In this document: positions 34,809 to 43,200 of the stretch, in pieces | How positions within the stretch are numbered: the stretch's first letter is position 1 | Layout: the number at the start of each line of letters is the position of its first letter | Source of the DNA: Endozoicomonadaceae bacterium | GTDB lineage: Bacteria > Pseudomonadota > Gammaproteobacteria > Pseudomonadales > Endozoicomonadaceae | Direction of reading: 5' to 3' | DNA: 44,805 nt | Assembly (NCBI GenBank): GCA_023146365.1 | Contig: JAGLCE010000059.1 | Span: forward strand, 1-44,805 | Made by a program: the position numbers and the translations under genes | The notes under the pieces: generated by a model | The model's input: the letters and a program-made list of their open reading frames with translations, nothing else | Databases searched by the model: none | Told to the model about the DNA's origin: nothing

Positions 34809-35687
34809 ATGGACAGCAATAATAAAATAAACCAAAAGCCCATCATAATCACAGAGTCAAACAACACACAAGATACAAAAAACAAGTCTGGGTATATGGA
34901 CGCCGCCAACAAGACGGTAGACCAACATGGTGTAAAAAAAAATATTGATAATACAGAGTGCTCTCAAAATAACAGCATGAAGTCGATTCATACTAGGAGC
35001 ACATCAAAAGATATTGACAGTAGTGACTATAGTGAACTTTTAGATGATGATAATGAGTCGCTGACAACACTCTCGTTTGAGAATGCTATTCTAGCGTTTA
35101 ATGATATTCCTCTAGCTCCTGATGATTTTGATAGCCTAACTGAAAATACAAAGAAACAACTGAAACAACATTCCTTTTTATGGATAGTCAGCAATAAAAT
35201 AATGCGTTTTTTTCGTTCATTATCGCTACACAACGATTCAAAAAATCTTACTTTGAAAGATTTCAAGAAAATGCCAAAAGAATTAATTATCATAAGCGAT
35301 GACAAAATAAAAGTATTACTTGAAAATTACAATAAAGAACACTCTAATATGGAATTTTTTATTCATAAATATGATAAACATCATGATGATTTAATCGATA
35401 CAAAAAAACGTCTACTGCAGTTAAGCAAAGATATTTTCAAACACGCCGAACATTCATCCAACAAGAAAAAATCTTTACTTAATTCAACACTTAATAACAA
35501 AGAAAAATATCAATTCATAGAGATAATGAAAAGCAAAATCGGCTTCAATCCAGAAAGAGTCAATGAACATTCTTTAACGAATCATCAGCACAGTCCTTCT
35601 ATTAAATATATTGATCAACCTGATCTGTCTGAGGATAATATTTTTGTTGCAGATATTCCTTCGACGAAGACTGATTCGAAAAAATAA
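34809..35687 (+). CDS. Hypothetical AT-rich accessory protein, possible effector
   Basis: The frame is 292 residues with a good ribosome binding site (GGAG, 8 bases before the ATG). I do not recognise the family. Residues 1-75 are polar, rich in Asn, Ser, Thr and Lys, and look disordered. Residues 75-105 are acidic (SELLDDDNESLTTLSFENAI). Residues 115-235 look helical with many Lys/Asp pairs (KELIIISDDKIKVLLENYNK, DLIDTKKRLLQLSKDIFK) and could form coiled coil. The C-terminus is polar. There is no signal peptide or membrane segment. Its AT-rich composition differs from cydABX before it and secDF after it, and it sits beside a tRNA and an IS30 remnant. Acquisition and export to the host are possibilities only. 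Confidence 0.65.
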   Translation: MDSNNKINQKPIIITESNNTQDTKNKSGYMDAANKTVDQHGVKKNIDNTECSQNNSMKSIHTRSTSKDIDSSDYSELLDDDNESLTTLSFENAILAFNDIPLAPDDFDSLTENTKKQLKQHSFLWIVSNKIMRFFRSLSLHNDSKNLTLKDFKKMPKELIIISDDKIKVLLENYNKEHSNMEFFIHKYDKHHDDLIDTKKRLLQLSKDIFKHAEHSSNKKKSLLNSTLNNKEKYQFIEIMKSKIGFNPERVNEHSLTNHQHSPSIKYIDQPDLSEDNIFVADIPSTKTDSKK

Positions 35688-36123
35688 ATATAACGGTGGC
35701 TAGATTCCCACAATAACCGACACACTTGGAATGGATTTGAGAGCCATCTGCTCGTAGGCTGTAGTTCTCACAAAACAAACTAGCTGGCCACATGGGAAAC
35801 CCTTACAAGCATCTGACTAAGATGCTGATGTCACATGGTATCCCATTAGAGGCGGTAAAAATCATGTCACTCTGTCTGTTATCCACGATACTGATTATGG
35901 CCAGCAACGCCTAGTCATACGAATCATCTGCAGAACCACCTGTCCGGCCCAGATTATGAGCTGGAAGGTTGATGGATGACACTGGATGAAGATCACTACA
36001 GTGATGATTTCAACATTGCTTGTGTCTACGAATGTTTTTCGGTAAAATACCGAGGATATATAAAGTTTACAAGTCTTTTTGTATTCATATAAAAAGTAGC
36101 ACATAGTGGTGATGTAAAAATAT
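35688..36123. other. Intergenic region before the tRNA gene
   Basis: No supported gene. The minus-strand frame 35895-36209 covers the tRNA and is a spurious antisense reading. No clear promoter for the tRNA stands out. Confidence 0.4.
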
Positions 36124-36208
36124 GGCGGTATGATGGAATTGGTAGACATGAATGATTCAAAATCATTTGCAGAAATGCGTGCCAGTTCGAGTCTGGCTAC
36201 CGCTACCA
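36124..36208 (+). tRNA. tRNA-Leu(CAA)
   Basis: An 85-nt tRNA with an encoded CCA end. The acceptor stem is GGCGGTA/TACCGCT (G1-U72 wobble) and the D-loop is GGAATTGGTAGACAT. The anticodon loop is TTCAAAA with anticodon CAA on stem AATGA/TCATT, so it reads UUG codons. A long leucine-type variable arm (TTGCAGAAATGCG) and T-arm GCCAG-TTCGAGT-CTGGC follow. The layout matches E. coli tRNA-Leu(CAA). Confidence 0.95.
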
Positions 36209-36223
36209 TATTTAGAGAAAACC

Positions 36224-36247
36224 GTTCCCATTAGGGAGCATTTTTTT
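36224..36247 (+). terminator. Rho-independent terminator of tRNA-Leu
   Basis: GTTCCC, loop ATTA, GGGAGC and then seven T, 15 bp after the tRNA end. Confidence 0.85.
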
Positions 36248-36270
36248 GTGTCTCGGATTTCAGTCACCAA

Positions 36271-36545
36271 TGCGAGACATCATGATAATGCAATTAAACG
36301 CATAGCATCATAAGTTTCATTCGGCGCTTTGTTTTATAGTTGAACAACGTTCCTAGCCTGTTGAGGCTATTTTGGATCAAAACAATATTTTCGGCAGCGA
36401 CGTTGTCCGGCTCAGTGCCTATCGATAGATACTGGCGTATCAGCCCATTGTAATTTTCACTCAAACCGCGCTCTCAAGAGTGATAAAGGTGTGCAAAATA
36501 ACGGTCTACTCCAAGTCCCACCTTTATTTGGGCGCGCGATAGACC
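36271..36545 (-). pseudogene. IS30-family transposase C-terminal remnant with its 3' terminal repeat
   Basis: On the minus strand the reading VDRYFAHLYHS, stop, ERGLSENYNGLIRQYLSIGT and LIQNSLNRLG matches the end of IS30 transposases. The terminal repeat TGCGAGACAT at 36271 closes the element. It has an internal stop and no 5' part. It lies just downstream of the tRNA terminator. Confidence 0.8.
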
Positions 36546-36741
36546 AATGCTTTATCCAATATGATCGTATGTTTATATAGGAAAAAAAGAACAGCTTTGT
36601 TGTGTGTGAAGCTTGTAGCATTCAAGCGAACAAGCGAATCTCGAAGATTTTTCTGATGAAGATTACAACTATTGCATTATACGACTCGAATCTAGTGGTA
36701 AGACTTGGAGAGACTATCTAAGGAAGAGGTGAAACGTTCTG
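36546..36741. other. Short gap between IS30 remnant and secF terminator
   Basis: I see nothing identifiable; it may be further degraded mobile-element sequence. Confidence 0.3.
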
Positions 36742-36779
36742 AAAATAAAGCCCCCGATAGACGGGAGCTCTTTATTTTA
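36742..36779 (-). terminator. Rho-independent terminator of the queA-secF cluster
   Basis: On the minus strand AGCTCCCG, loop TCTAT, CGGGGGCT then TTATTTT, with outer AAATAAAG/TTTATTTT pairing. It lies 14 bp past the secF stop codon. Confidence 0.9.
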
Positions 36780-36792
36780 CTGCCATCACACC

Positions 36793-37734
36793 TTATGGCA
36801 TTTCATCATTAGCCTGCGAAATAATCAGATCTTCTCGACTGACATTCATGTAAAGCAAAACATTACAAGCCACATAAATAGACGACGAAGTACCAATAAC
36901 AATACCCACCAACAGAGCCAGTGAAAAGTTATGGATCATGTCACCACCAAAAAACAACAGTGACAGCAATACCATGATAGTGGTACCTGATGTCGCCAAC
37001 GTTCTTCCCAATGTCTGAGTCAAAGAGATGTTGATAATATCAATCGCCGTCCCTTTGCGCATTTTTCGGAAGTTCTCCCGCACTCGGTCATACACAATGA
37101 TAGTGTCGTTCAGTGAGTAACCAATGACCGCCAGCAGCGCCGCCATGACCGTCAGATCAAACTGCAACTGGAATACAGAGAAAACACCCAGCACGACAAT
37201 AGCGTCATGCGCCAAGGAGATTACTGCACCGATGGAGAACTTGAACTGGAAACGGAAAGCGACATAGGCCATCACCAGGCCCATCGCCATCAGCAGACCA
37301 AGCCCGCCTTGCTCACGCAGTCGGTCACCGACCTGCGGCCCCACAAACTCGACTCGCCTCACAATCACCTTTCCATCGTATTGTTTGGCCAGGCTTGAGG
37401 AGACTCGCTGACCTAACGTTGCTTCGTCACCAGAAATACGGATCAGAACCTCCTGTTCGGAACCGAACTCCTGAACAACCGTGTCGCTATATCCCATCTG
37501 TTCAAGCTGATCCCGTATATTGCTGACATCGGCAGGCTTGTCGTAAGACAACTCAACCAAAGTACCACCGGTAAAGTCAAGTCCCCAATTAATACCATTC
37601 ACGCCCAAGCTCACCAGCGAGCCCACCACCAGCAAGATGGACAACACCGTTGCGAAGGTTCCTAACCGCATAAAGCCGATCACTTTCCTTTCAGGCTTTC
37701 CAGCAGCGTCGAACATACTTTTTCCACCAGCCAT
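36793..37734 (-). CDS. secF: Protein translocase subunit SecF
   Basis: A 313-residue RND-type membrane protein with six helices that works with SecD to pull secreted proteins across the inner membrane using the proton gradient. The first helix is followed by GINWGLDFTGGTLVELSYDK, and the membrane core contains IGYSLNDTIIVYDRVRENFR and TSGTTIMVLLSLLFFGG, which are hallmarks of SecF. I start at ATG 37734, with GAGGG 7 bases upstream; the TTG at 37740 is less likely. It begins about 10 bp after the secD stop and is the last gene of the cluster, before a strong terminator. Confidence 0.97.
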   Translation of the reverse strand: MAGGKSMFDAAGKPERKVIGFMRLGTFATVLSILLVVGSLVSLGVNGINWGLDFTGGTLVELSYDKPADVSNIRDQLEQMGYSDTVVQEFGSEQEVLIRISGDEATLGQRVSSSLAKQYDGKVIVRRVEFVGPQVGDRLREQGGLGLLMAMGLVMAYVAFRFQFKFSIGAVISLAHDAIVVLGVFSVFQLQFDLTVMAALLAVIGYSLNDTIIVYDRVRENFRKMRKGTAIDIINISLTQTLGRTLATSGTTIMVLLSLLFFGGDMIHNFSLALLVGIVIGTSSSIYVACNVLLYMNVSREDLIISQANDEMP

Positions 37735-37744
37735 GGACAAACCC

Positions 37745-39613
37745 TCAAATAGTCAGTGTCTTGAGATCCCGACGCCCATAGACCAAATTCGCCAGCGCAC
37801 GGGTTCCCACAATGGCAGTAAACATTGACGTAACGATACCCAGAGAGAGTGTCACGGCAAAGCCCTTGACCGGCCCAGTACCCACTGCATAGAGAATAAT
37901 ACCCACCAGCAATGTTGTAATATTACCATCAAAAATAGAGACAAAGGCTCGGTCATACCCCTCATGAATCGCTTTCTGCACGCTCATACCATTCCTCAGT
38001 TCTTCTCGAATACGCGAGAAAATCAGCACGTTGGCGTCAACAGCCATACCCAGCGTCAAAACGATCCCCGCGATACCTGGCATGGTCAGTGTGGCCCCCA
38101 TCAGCGACATTGCCGCAATCAGCAGTACCAAATTCAGTGAGAGCGCTATATTGGCAAATAGACCGAACATACGGTAAACCACTAACATGAACACCAACAC
38201 CAGCACAAAGCCCACTATCGTAGAATTAATACCCATCTGGATATTTTCCTTACCCAAGCTAGGACCGACAGTACGCTCTTCCACAAAGTGCATGGGTGCA
38301 GCCAGAGCGCCTGCTCGCAACAGCAACGCCAGCTCTGACGCTTCAGCGGACGAGTTCAGACCAGTGATACGGAAGCTGTTACCCAGCGCACTCTGAATGG
38401 TCGCCAAGCTGATAATACTTTTTTCTTCACGAAAGGCACTGATCTTGACCCGCTCTTCCTTACCATCAACCATTTGCATCTCGTAGCGAGTCACAGGCTT
38501 CTGCTCAATAAACAGTACCGCCATACTGCGCGTCACATTATTACGTGTCGCACGGTTGATCAGAGACCCTCCTCGACTGTCCAGATCAATAGTGACCTGC
38601 GGGCCACCACTCTGAGAATCAAAGGCTGAGCGAGCATTGGCGACCTGATCACCAGTCAATATGACTTCACGCTCCAAACGCACAGTACGATCATCGCCGC
38701 CACGAAAGAGATAACTTTCGCTCGTCGCTAGAGAATCGTCCGGAGCTGCTGCAAGACGAAATTCCAGGTTGGCGGCTTTACCGAGAATACGCTTGGCTTC
38801 CGCAGTATCCTGCACACCCGGCAGTTCTACCACAATATTGTGTCTACCCTGACGCTGCACCAGAGGCTCAGACACACCCAACTCATTCACTCTGTTACGG
38901 ACAGTCAGCAAATTCTGGCGCACCGCATAGTCCGCAATATCCCTGATTTGCAACTCACTTAGATGGTAACGCACTAAAAACAAGCCTCCTCGCTCACTGC
39001 TATCCAGCGTAAGATCAGGAAATTCGCCACTAATAGTTTTGATCGCCGTGTCACGAACAGCTTTCGTCTGGAAACCCAACTCGCGAATACCGAACCCTCC
39101 ACTCGGCAAGGTACGGTAACGTAGCTTTTCCTTACGTAGCAAGGTACGGAGCTCCGTGTTGTAGACCTCCATCCGAGTATGAACCGCTTTGCCAGTATCA
39201 ACTTCCAGCAAAAAGTGCACACCGCCGGACAGATCCAGACCCTGCTTCATAGGATGAGCGCCAACGGACTTTAACCAGGCTGGCGTCGTCGATGCTAAAT
39301 TCAGCGCAACCACATAGCTATCACCCAATTGCTCCTTGATCAACGCCTGCGCTACCAGTTGCTGGTCGGCGCTTTGGAGGCGAATCAGTACGGAGTCACT
39401 CCCTATCTCTTCAGCCTTAACGGCAATATCAGCCTTCTCAAGGATGACGGTGACTTGATCTAGCGTCGGCTGACCAATGGCCTCGTAGACGCTGATGCCG
39501 GAAATTTGTATCGCCGGATCATCTGGGTACAGATTGGGTAATGAGTAAATGATACCCAGCGCCACCATGAACAAGATGACGAGGTATTTCCATAAAGGGT
39601 AACGATTGAGCAT
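37745..39613 (-). CDS. secD: Protein translocase subunit SecD
   Basis: A 622-residue partner of SecF. The start ATG 39613 gives MLNRYPLWKYLVILFMVALG, which aligns with E. coli SecD; the frame is open nine codons further. After the first helix comes the large periplasmic P1 region with MKQGLDLSGGVHFLLEVDTG, NRVNELGVSEPLVQRQGRHN and VELPGVQDTAEAKRILG. Five further helices carry MPGIAGIVLTLGMAVDANVL and the conserved Asp of that motif, used in proton coupling. Length is similar to E. coli SecD (615). It lies downstream of yajC and directly before secF. Confidence 0.97.
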   Translation of the reverse strand: MLNRYPLWKYLVILFMVALGIIYSLPNLYPDDPAIQISGISVYEAIGQPTLDQVTVILEKADIAVKAEEIGSDSVLIRLQSADQQLVAQALIKEQLGDSYVVALNLASTTPAWLKSVGAHPMKQGLDLSGGVHFLLEVDTGKAVHTRMEVYNTELRTLLRKEKLRYRTLPSGGFGIRELGFQTKAVRDTAIKTISGEFPDLTLDSSERGGLFLVRYHLSELQIRDIADYAVRQNLLTVRNRVNELGVSEPLVQRQGRHNIVVELPGVQDTAEAKRILGKAANLEFRLAAAPDDSLATSESYLFRGGDDRTVRLEREVILTGDQVANARSAFDSQSGGPQVTIDLDSRGGSLINRATRNNVTRSMAVLFIEQKPVTRYEMQMVDGKEERVKISAFREEKSIISLATIQSALGNSFRITGLNSSAEASELALLLRAGALAAPMHFVEERTVGPSLGKENIQMGINSTIVGFVLVLVFMLVVYRMFGLFANIALSLNLVLLIAAMSLMGATLTMPGIAGIVLTLGMAVDANVLIFSRIREELRNGMSVQKAIHEGYDRAFVSIFDGNITTLLVGIILYAVGTGPVKGFAVTLSLGIVTSMFTAIVGTRALANLVYGRRDLKTLTI

Positions 39614-39759
39614 GACTCTCTTGTTTCCTGCTAATGACAAGACTTGGCCTGTTAGCCTGCGGTATGGCGTTCACCCGACCCAAATGCTCTGCCACGGCCG
39701 TGACGATCCGCTCACACGAACAACAAGGCCAACTGACCGGTCAAGTCTGTCCATTCCTA

Positions 39760-40098
39760 TTATTTGATCGCCTTGATCGTACCCTTGGGCAGTGCTGCTA
39801 CCACGGAGGACTTTTGAAAGCTCAGCTCCATGTTATGAGTCACTTGCAGAGTAACATAGTCATCAGTCACACTCACAATACGACCGAGGATACCACCAGA
39901 CGTAGCCACTTCGTCACCTTTGGAGAGGTCATTCATCAAGCTCTTGTGCTCTTTGGCGCGCTTGTTCTGGGGGCGCCAGATCAGCAACCAGAAAATCAGG
40001 AAAAACACACCCAGCATCATGAACTGGAACATACCACCCATGACCTGGGAGCCTCCAACCGACTCATCGGCAAACGCTTGATTAATAAATGGAATCAT
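39760..40098 (-). CDS. yajC: Preprotein translocase accessory subunit YajC
   Basis: A 112-residue protein with a single N-terminal membrane helix (about 22-42, FMMLGVFFLIFWLLIWRPQN) followed by KRAKEHKSLMNDLSKGDEVA and TSGGILGRIVSVTDDYVTLQ, the cytoplasmic beta-rich domain. It associates with SecDF and YidC. It stands in its usual place between tgt and secD. AGGGA lies just before the ATG. Confidence 0.96.
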   Translation of the reverse strand: MIPFINQAFADESVGGSQVMGGMFQFMMLGVFFLIFWLLIWRPQNKRAKEHKSLMNDLSKGDEVATSGGILGRIVSVTDDYVTLQVTHNMELSFQKSSVVAALPKGTIKAIK

Positions 40099-40199
40099 TT
40101 TCCCTGCTACTCCTGTTTACAACTGCTTTGATATTAACATTCACGGCTCTGATGCCGCCCATTCAAACAAGCTTTCAGATAACCGGCAGCTTCCCAGTA

Positions 40200-41312
40200 T
40201 CAGAGTTCTGGTACCGGCATGCCCCGTTTAGCGTAGAACCCGCTCACAAATTGCTCCAATTTACCTTGCTCAATGGCTATTCGCAATTCGGCCATTACTC
40301 GCTGGTAGTAGCGTAGATTATGAATGGTATTGAGCATCGCACCCAGCATTTCGTTGCACTTATCAAGGTGATGGAGATAGGCGCGACTGAAATTGCAACA
40401 GGTGTAGCAGTCACAATCGACCTCCAGCGGCGCTTCGGAACGCTTGTGGATGGCATTGCGGATCCTTAACACACCATCAGCGGTGAACAGGTGGCCATTG
40501 CGTGCATTACGAGTCGGCATGACGCAGTCAAACATATCCACACCATAACGTACTGCTTCCACGATATCTTCCGGCTTGCCCACGCCCATCAGATAACGGG
40601 GGTACTCTTCCGGAATTCGGTGCGACGTATAACGGAGAATACGACGCATATCGTTTTTGCTTTCACCGACACTTAAGCCGCCAATTGCATAACCGTCAAA
40701 TCCTACGTTCAGCAGGCCGTCGAGAGAGCGTTGTCGAAGCGATTCAAACATACCCCCCTGAATAATGCCGAACAGAGCAGACTGACTCTCACCATGGGCT
40801 TCACGACTTCGAGTCGCCCAACGCAAGGAAAGCTCCATGGAATCTGCTACTTGACACTGACTCGCATCGCCAGAGATGCATTCGTCAAAGATCATGACGA
40901 TATCAGAGCCAAGTTCTCGTTGCACATGCATGGAGATTTCCGGACTCATAAACACACTGGCACCATCCACCGGCGAACGAAAAGAGACCCCGTCCTCGGT
41001 GATCTTGCGTAACTCACCCAAGCTAAATACCTGAAAGCCGCCGGAGTCGGTCAGAATCGGCTTATCCCAACCGCTGAAATCATGCAGGTCGCCATGCTGC
41101 CGGATAATGTCTGCCCCCGGACGGAGCATCAAGTGGAACGTATTGCCCAGAATGATCTCGGCACCGATCTCATGAAGATCCCGAGGCAACATCCCCTTAA
41201 CGGTACCGTAGGTTCCCACCGGCATAAAACAAGGGGTTTCGACCCTGCCACGAGGAAAGGTCAGCCGACCACGACGAGCAAGATTATCTTGTCCCAATTT
41301 CTCGAACGACAT
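40200..41312 (-). CDS. tgt: Queuine tRNA-ribosyltransferase
   Basis: A 370-residue TIM-barrel enzyme that exchanges guanine-34 for preQ1 in tRNAs with GUN anticodons. I start at ATG 41312, where MSFEKLGQDNLARRGRLTF aligns with the family; an ATG six codons upstream is possible. ETPCFMPVGTYGTVKGMLPR, the catalytic-Asp segments LTDSGGFQVFSLG and GVDMFDCVMPTRNARNG, and the zinc site CDCYTC with the later LHHLDKCNE are all intact. It sits between queA, which performs the next step on the same base, and yajC. Confidence 0.97.
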   Translation of the reverse strand: MSFEKLGQDNLARRGRLTFPRGRVETPCFMPVGTYGTVKGMLPRDLHEIGAEIILGNTFHLMLRPGADIIRQHGDLHDFSGWDKPILTDSGGFQVFSLGELRKITEDGVSFRSPVDGASVFMSPEISMHVQRELGSDIVMIFDECISGDASQCQVADSMELSLRWATRSREAHGESQSALFGIIQGGMFESLRQRSLDGLLNVGFDGYAIGGLSVGESKNDMRRILRYTSHRIPEEYPRYLMGVGKPEDIVEAVRYGVDMFDCVMPTRNARNGHLFTADGVLRIRNAIHKRSEAPLEVDCDCYTCCNFSRAYLHHLDKCNEMLGAMLNTIHNLRYYQRVMAELRIAIEQGKLEQFVSGFYAKRGMPVPEL

Positions 41313-41404
41313 GAAACACTCTTTACGCATTGACTCTCTGCAGACTCCCTAAACGCCTATAACGCTGTGCCGTACCGCCCTACTCTGTCTATTTGGCAGG
41401 GAAT

Positions 41405-42433
41405 TTAATCCCTGCGGGTCAACAGCATTGAATCGCCATAACTGAAGAAACGGTAACGCTTGGCTACCGCCTCCCGATAAACGTGCATAATCTTTTCATA
41501 ACCAGAAAAAGCCGACACCAGCATCAACAGGGTCGACTCCGGCAGATGAAAATTGGTCACCAGCATATCCATAGTTTTGAAACGATAGCCTGGATAAATA
41601 AAAATGTTCGTCTCGCCAGTGAAGGGTTTCAGTGTCCCATCACGGCTTGCCGTTTCCAAACTACGAGCCGACGTGGTACCAACGGCCACTACACGGCCAC
41701 CGCGTTCACGGGTACGACGAACAGCCTCACACACCGATTCCGATACTTCCAGATATTCCGAATGCATGTGGTGGTCTTCAATCGAAGCCACACGCACCGG
41801 CTGATAGGTACCGGCCCCGACATGCAGGGTCACAAAGACTTTCTCAATACCCTTTTCTGCCAACCGCTCAAGCAGGTCATCATCAAAATGCAGTCCAGCG
41901 GTCGGCGCAGCGACCGCACCCAGCTTACAACCGTATACCGTCTGGTAACGATTCCGATCACTCAATTCATCGGCACGGGTAATATACGGGGGCAGCGGCA
42001 TATGACCGATTCGATTCAACACGCTTAGAACCGGCTCATCAGTGAGAAACCTCAACAAGAACAGTGAATCCTGACGCTCCACCATTTCCGCCTCCACCGT
42101 CTGCTCAAGCATCATCCGATCACCCAGTTTCGGGGATTTACTCGCACGAATTTGCGTCAGCACATAGTGTTTATCCAGCACCCGCTCCACCATCACCTCG
42201 ATCTTGCCACCGGAGGCTTTTTTACCAAACAGGCGTGCTGGTATCACCCGAGTATCATTCAACACCAACAGGTCGCCCTCTCGCAGGCAGTCGATGATAT
42301 CGATGAAGTGTTTATGCTTAAGGGTGTTGTCGCTACCATCCACTACCAACAAGCGACTACTGACTCGTTCAGGCAGTGGGTAACGAGCGATAAGATCATC
42401 TGGCAGATCAAAATGAAAGTCGCTGACGCGCAT
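41405..42433 (-). CDS. queA: S-adenosylmethionine:tRNA ribosyltransferase-isomerase
   Basis: A 342-residue enzyme that turns preQ1 in tRNA into epoxyqueuosine. The start ATG 42433 (GAGG 8 bases upstream) gives MRVSDFHFDLPDDLIARYPL, the normal N-terminus; the frame is open 21 codons upstream but that part is not family-like. LVLNDTRVIPARLFGKKASG, GAVAAPTAGLHFDDDLLERL, VTLHVGAGTYQPVR and LVTNFHLPESTLLMLVSAFS are the conserved blocks. It is the first gene of the queA-tgt-yajC-secD-secF cluster. Confidence 0.97.
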   Translation of the reverse strand: MRVSDFHFDLPDDLIARYPLPERVSSRLLVVDGSDNTLKHKHFIDIIDCLREGDLLVLNDTRVIPARLFGKKASGGKIEVMVERVLDKHYVLTQIRASKSPKLGDRMMLEQTVEAEMVERQDSLFLLRFLTDEPVLSVLNRIGHMPLPPYITRADELSDRNRYQTVYGCKLGAVAAPTAGLHFDDDLLERLAEKGIEKVFVTLHVGAGTYQPVRVASIEDHHMHSEYLEVSESVCEAVRRTRERGGRVVAVGTTSARSLETASRDGTLKPFTGETNIFIYPGYRFKTMDMLVTNFHLPESTLLMLVSAFSGYEKIMHVYREAVAKRYRFFSYGDSMLLTRRD

Positions 42434-42774
42434 CCAGCGTAAAACCTCACTGAATAAAAAGGCACCAAGCATAACTAAAGTTCGCCAATTCGCCAAGCCA
42501 AAAAGTCAGATGATAGTATTATCAGAATGGACTATTGCGAATCTGCGAATCTTCGAAAAAAATTAGAGGCGAATATGATAGAACATAACACGACCGCAAG
42601 TCGATAGTATAGTAACATGACCGCCATCAAGACTAAACTCACTCACCTATGTACGGGACAAAACTTGAAGCAGAGCTTGGAAGTCTATCTGATCATTTTT
42701 TGAACATCTTTTTTTCAACACTCTACGAAGCATATCTAGTCCTAGTCTGAATAGAGCGTTGGCTGGTCGCAAAT
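42434..42774. other. Intergenic region upstream of queA
   Basis: It should carry the cluster promoter. I see no gene, and the sequence becomes AT-rich toward the IS30 remnant at 42775. Confidence 0.35.
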
Positions 42775-43081
42775 GTTTATTCAACGGTAGCTGTTTCGCT
42801 TCACCATAATGCCAATCAGCAGCCGTTGCTGGGACTTTTCTTGCGCCTGCTTAGGTCGATAAGCTCGTAACTCAGTATTACGTTTTACTTCCTTCGACAC
42901 TGTACTGCTTGTTGATTAACCTAGCTATTTCACGGTGCGATAGTTTTCTGTCACACCTTCATAAATCTGCTATCGTTCATCTTCGGTCAGTCGGGTATAT
43001 GTTTTTGACATAGTGATCTCACACTGGGTTTTAGTCGACCGTGAGTTTCGCCCACTGGCCTTCAATTTTCAATGTGTCGCA
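42775..43081 (-). pseudogene. IS30-family transposase N-terminal remnant with its 5' end
   Basis: From ATG 43011 on the minus strand the reading is MSKTYTRLTEDER, stop, QIYEGVTENYRTVK and, after shifts, SKEVKRNTELRAYRPKQAQE, which is the helix-turn-helix N-terminus of IS30 transposases. The 5' terminal repeat (complement of AATGTGTCGCA) ends at 43081. Stops and frame changes show it is dead, and the catalytic part is missing. Confidence 0.85.
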
Positions 43082-43200
43082 CTAGCAAATGAAACCTGCA
43101 TGATAATAAAGAGTATGAGAGACAAACCTTAGATGCAAACGAGCTTATGGTAGTAGGTCGTGTTGTGGGAAAGTTTGGTTTCGTCGATTAAGGAACACCT

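Noticed and set aside
35895..36209. Minus-strand 104-residue frame
   Set aside because: Its N-terminal part is the reverse complement of the tRNA-Leu gene, a frequent source of false proteins.
39634..40131. Plus-strand 165-residue frame
   Set aside because: It is antisense to yajC and the secD start region, with no coding signals of its own.
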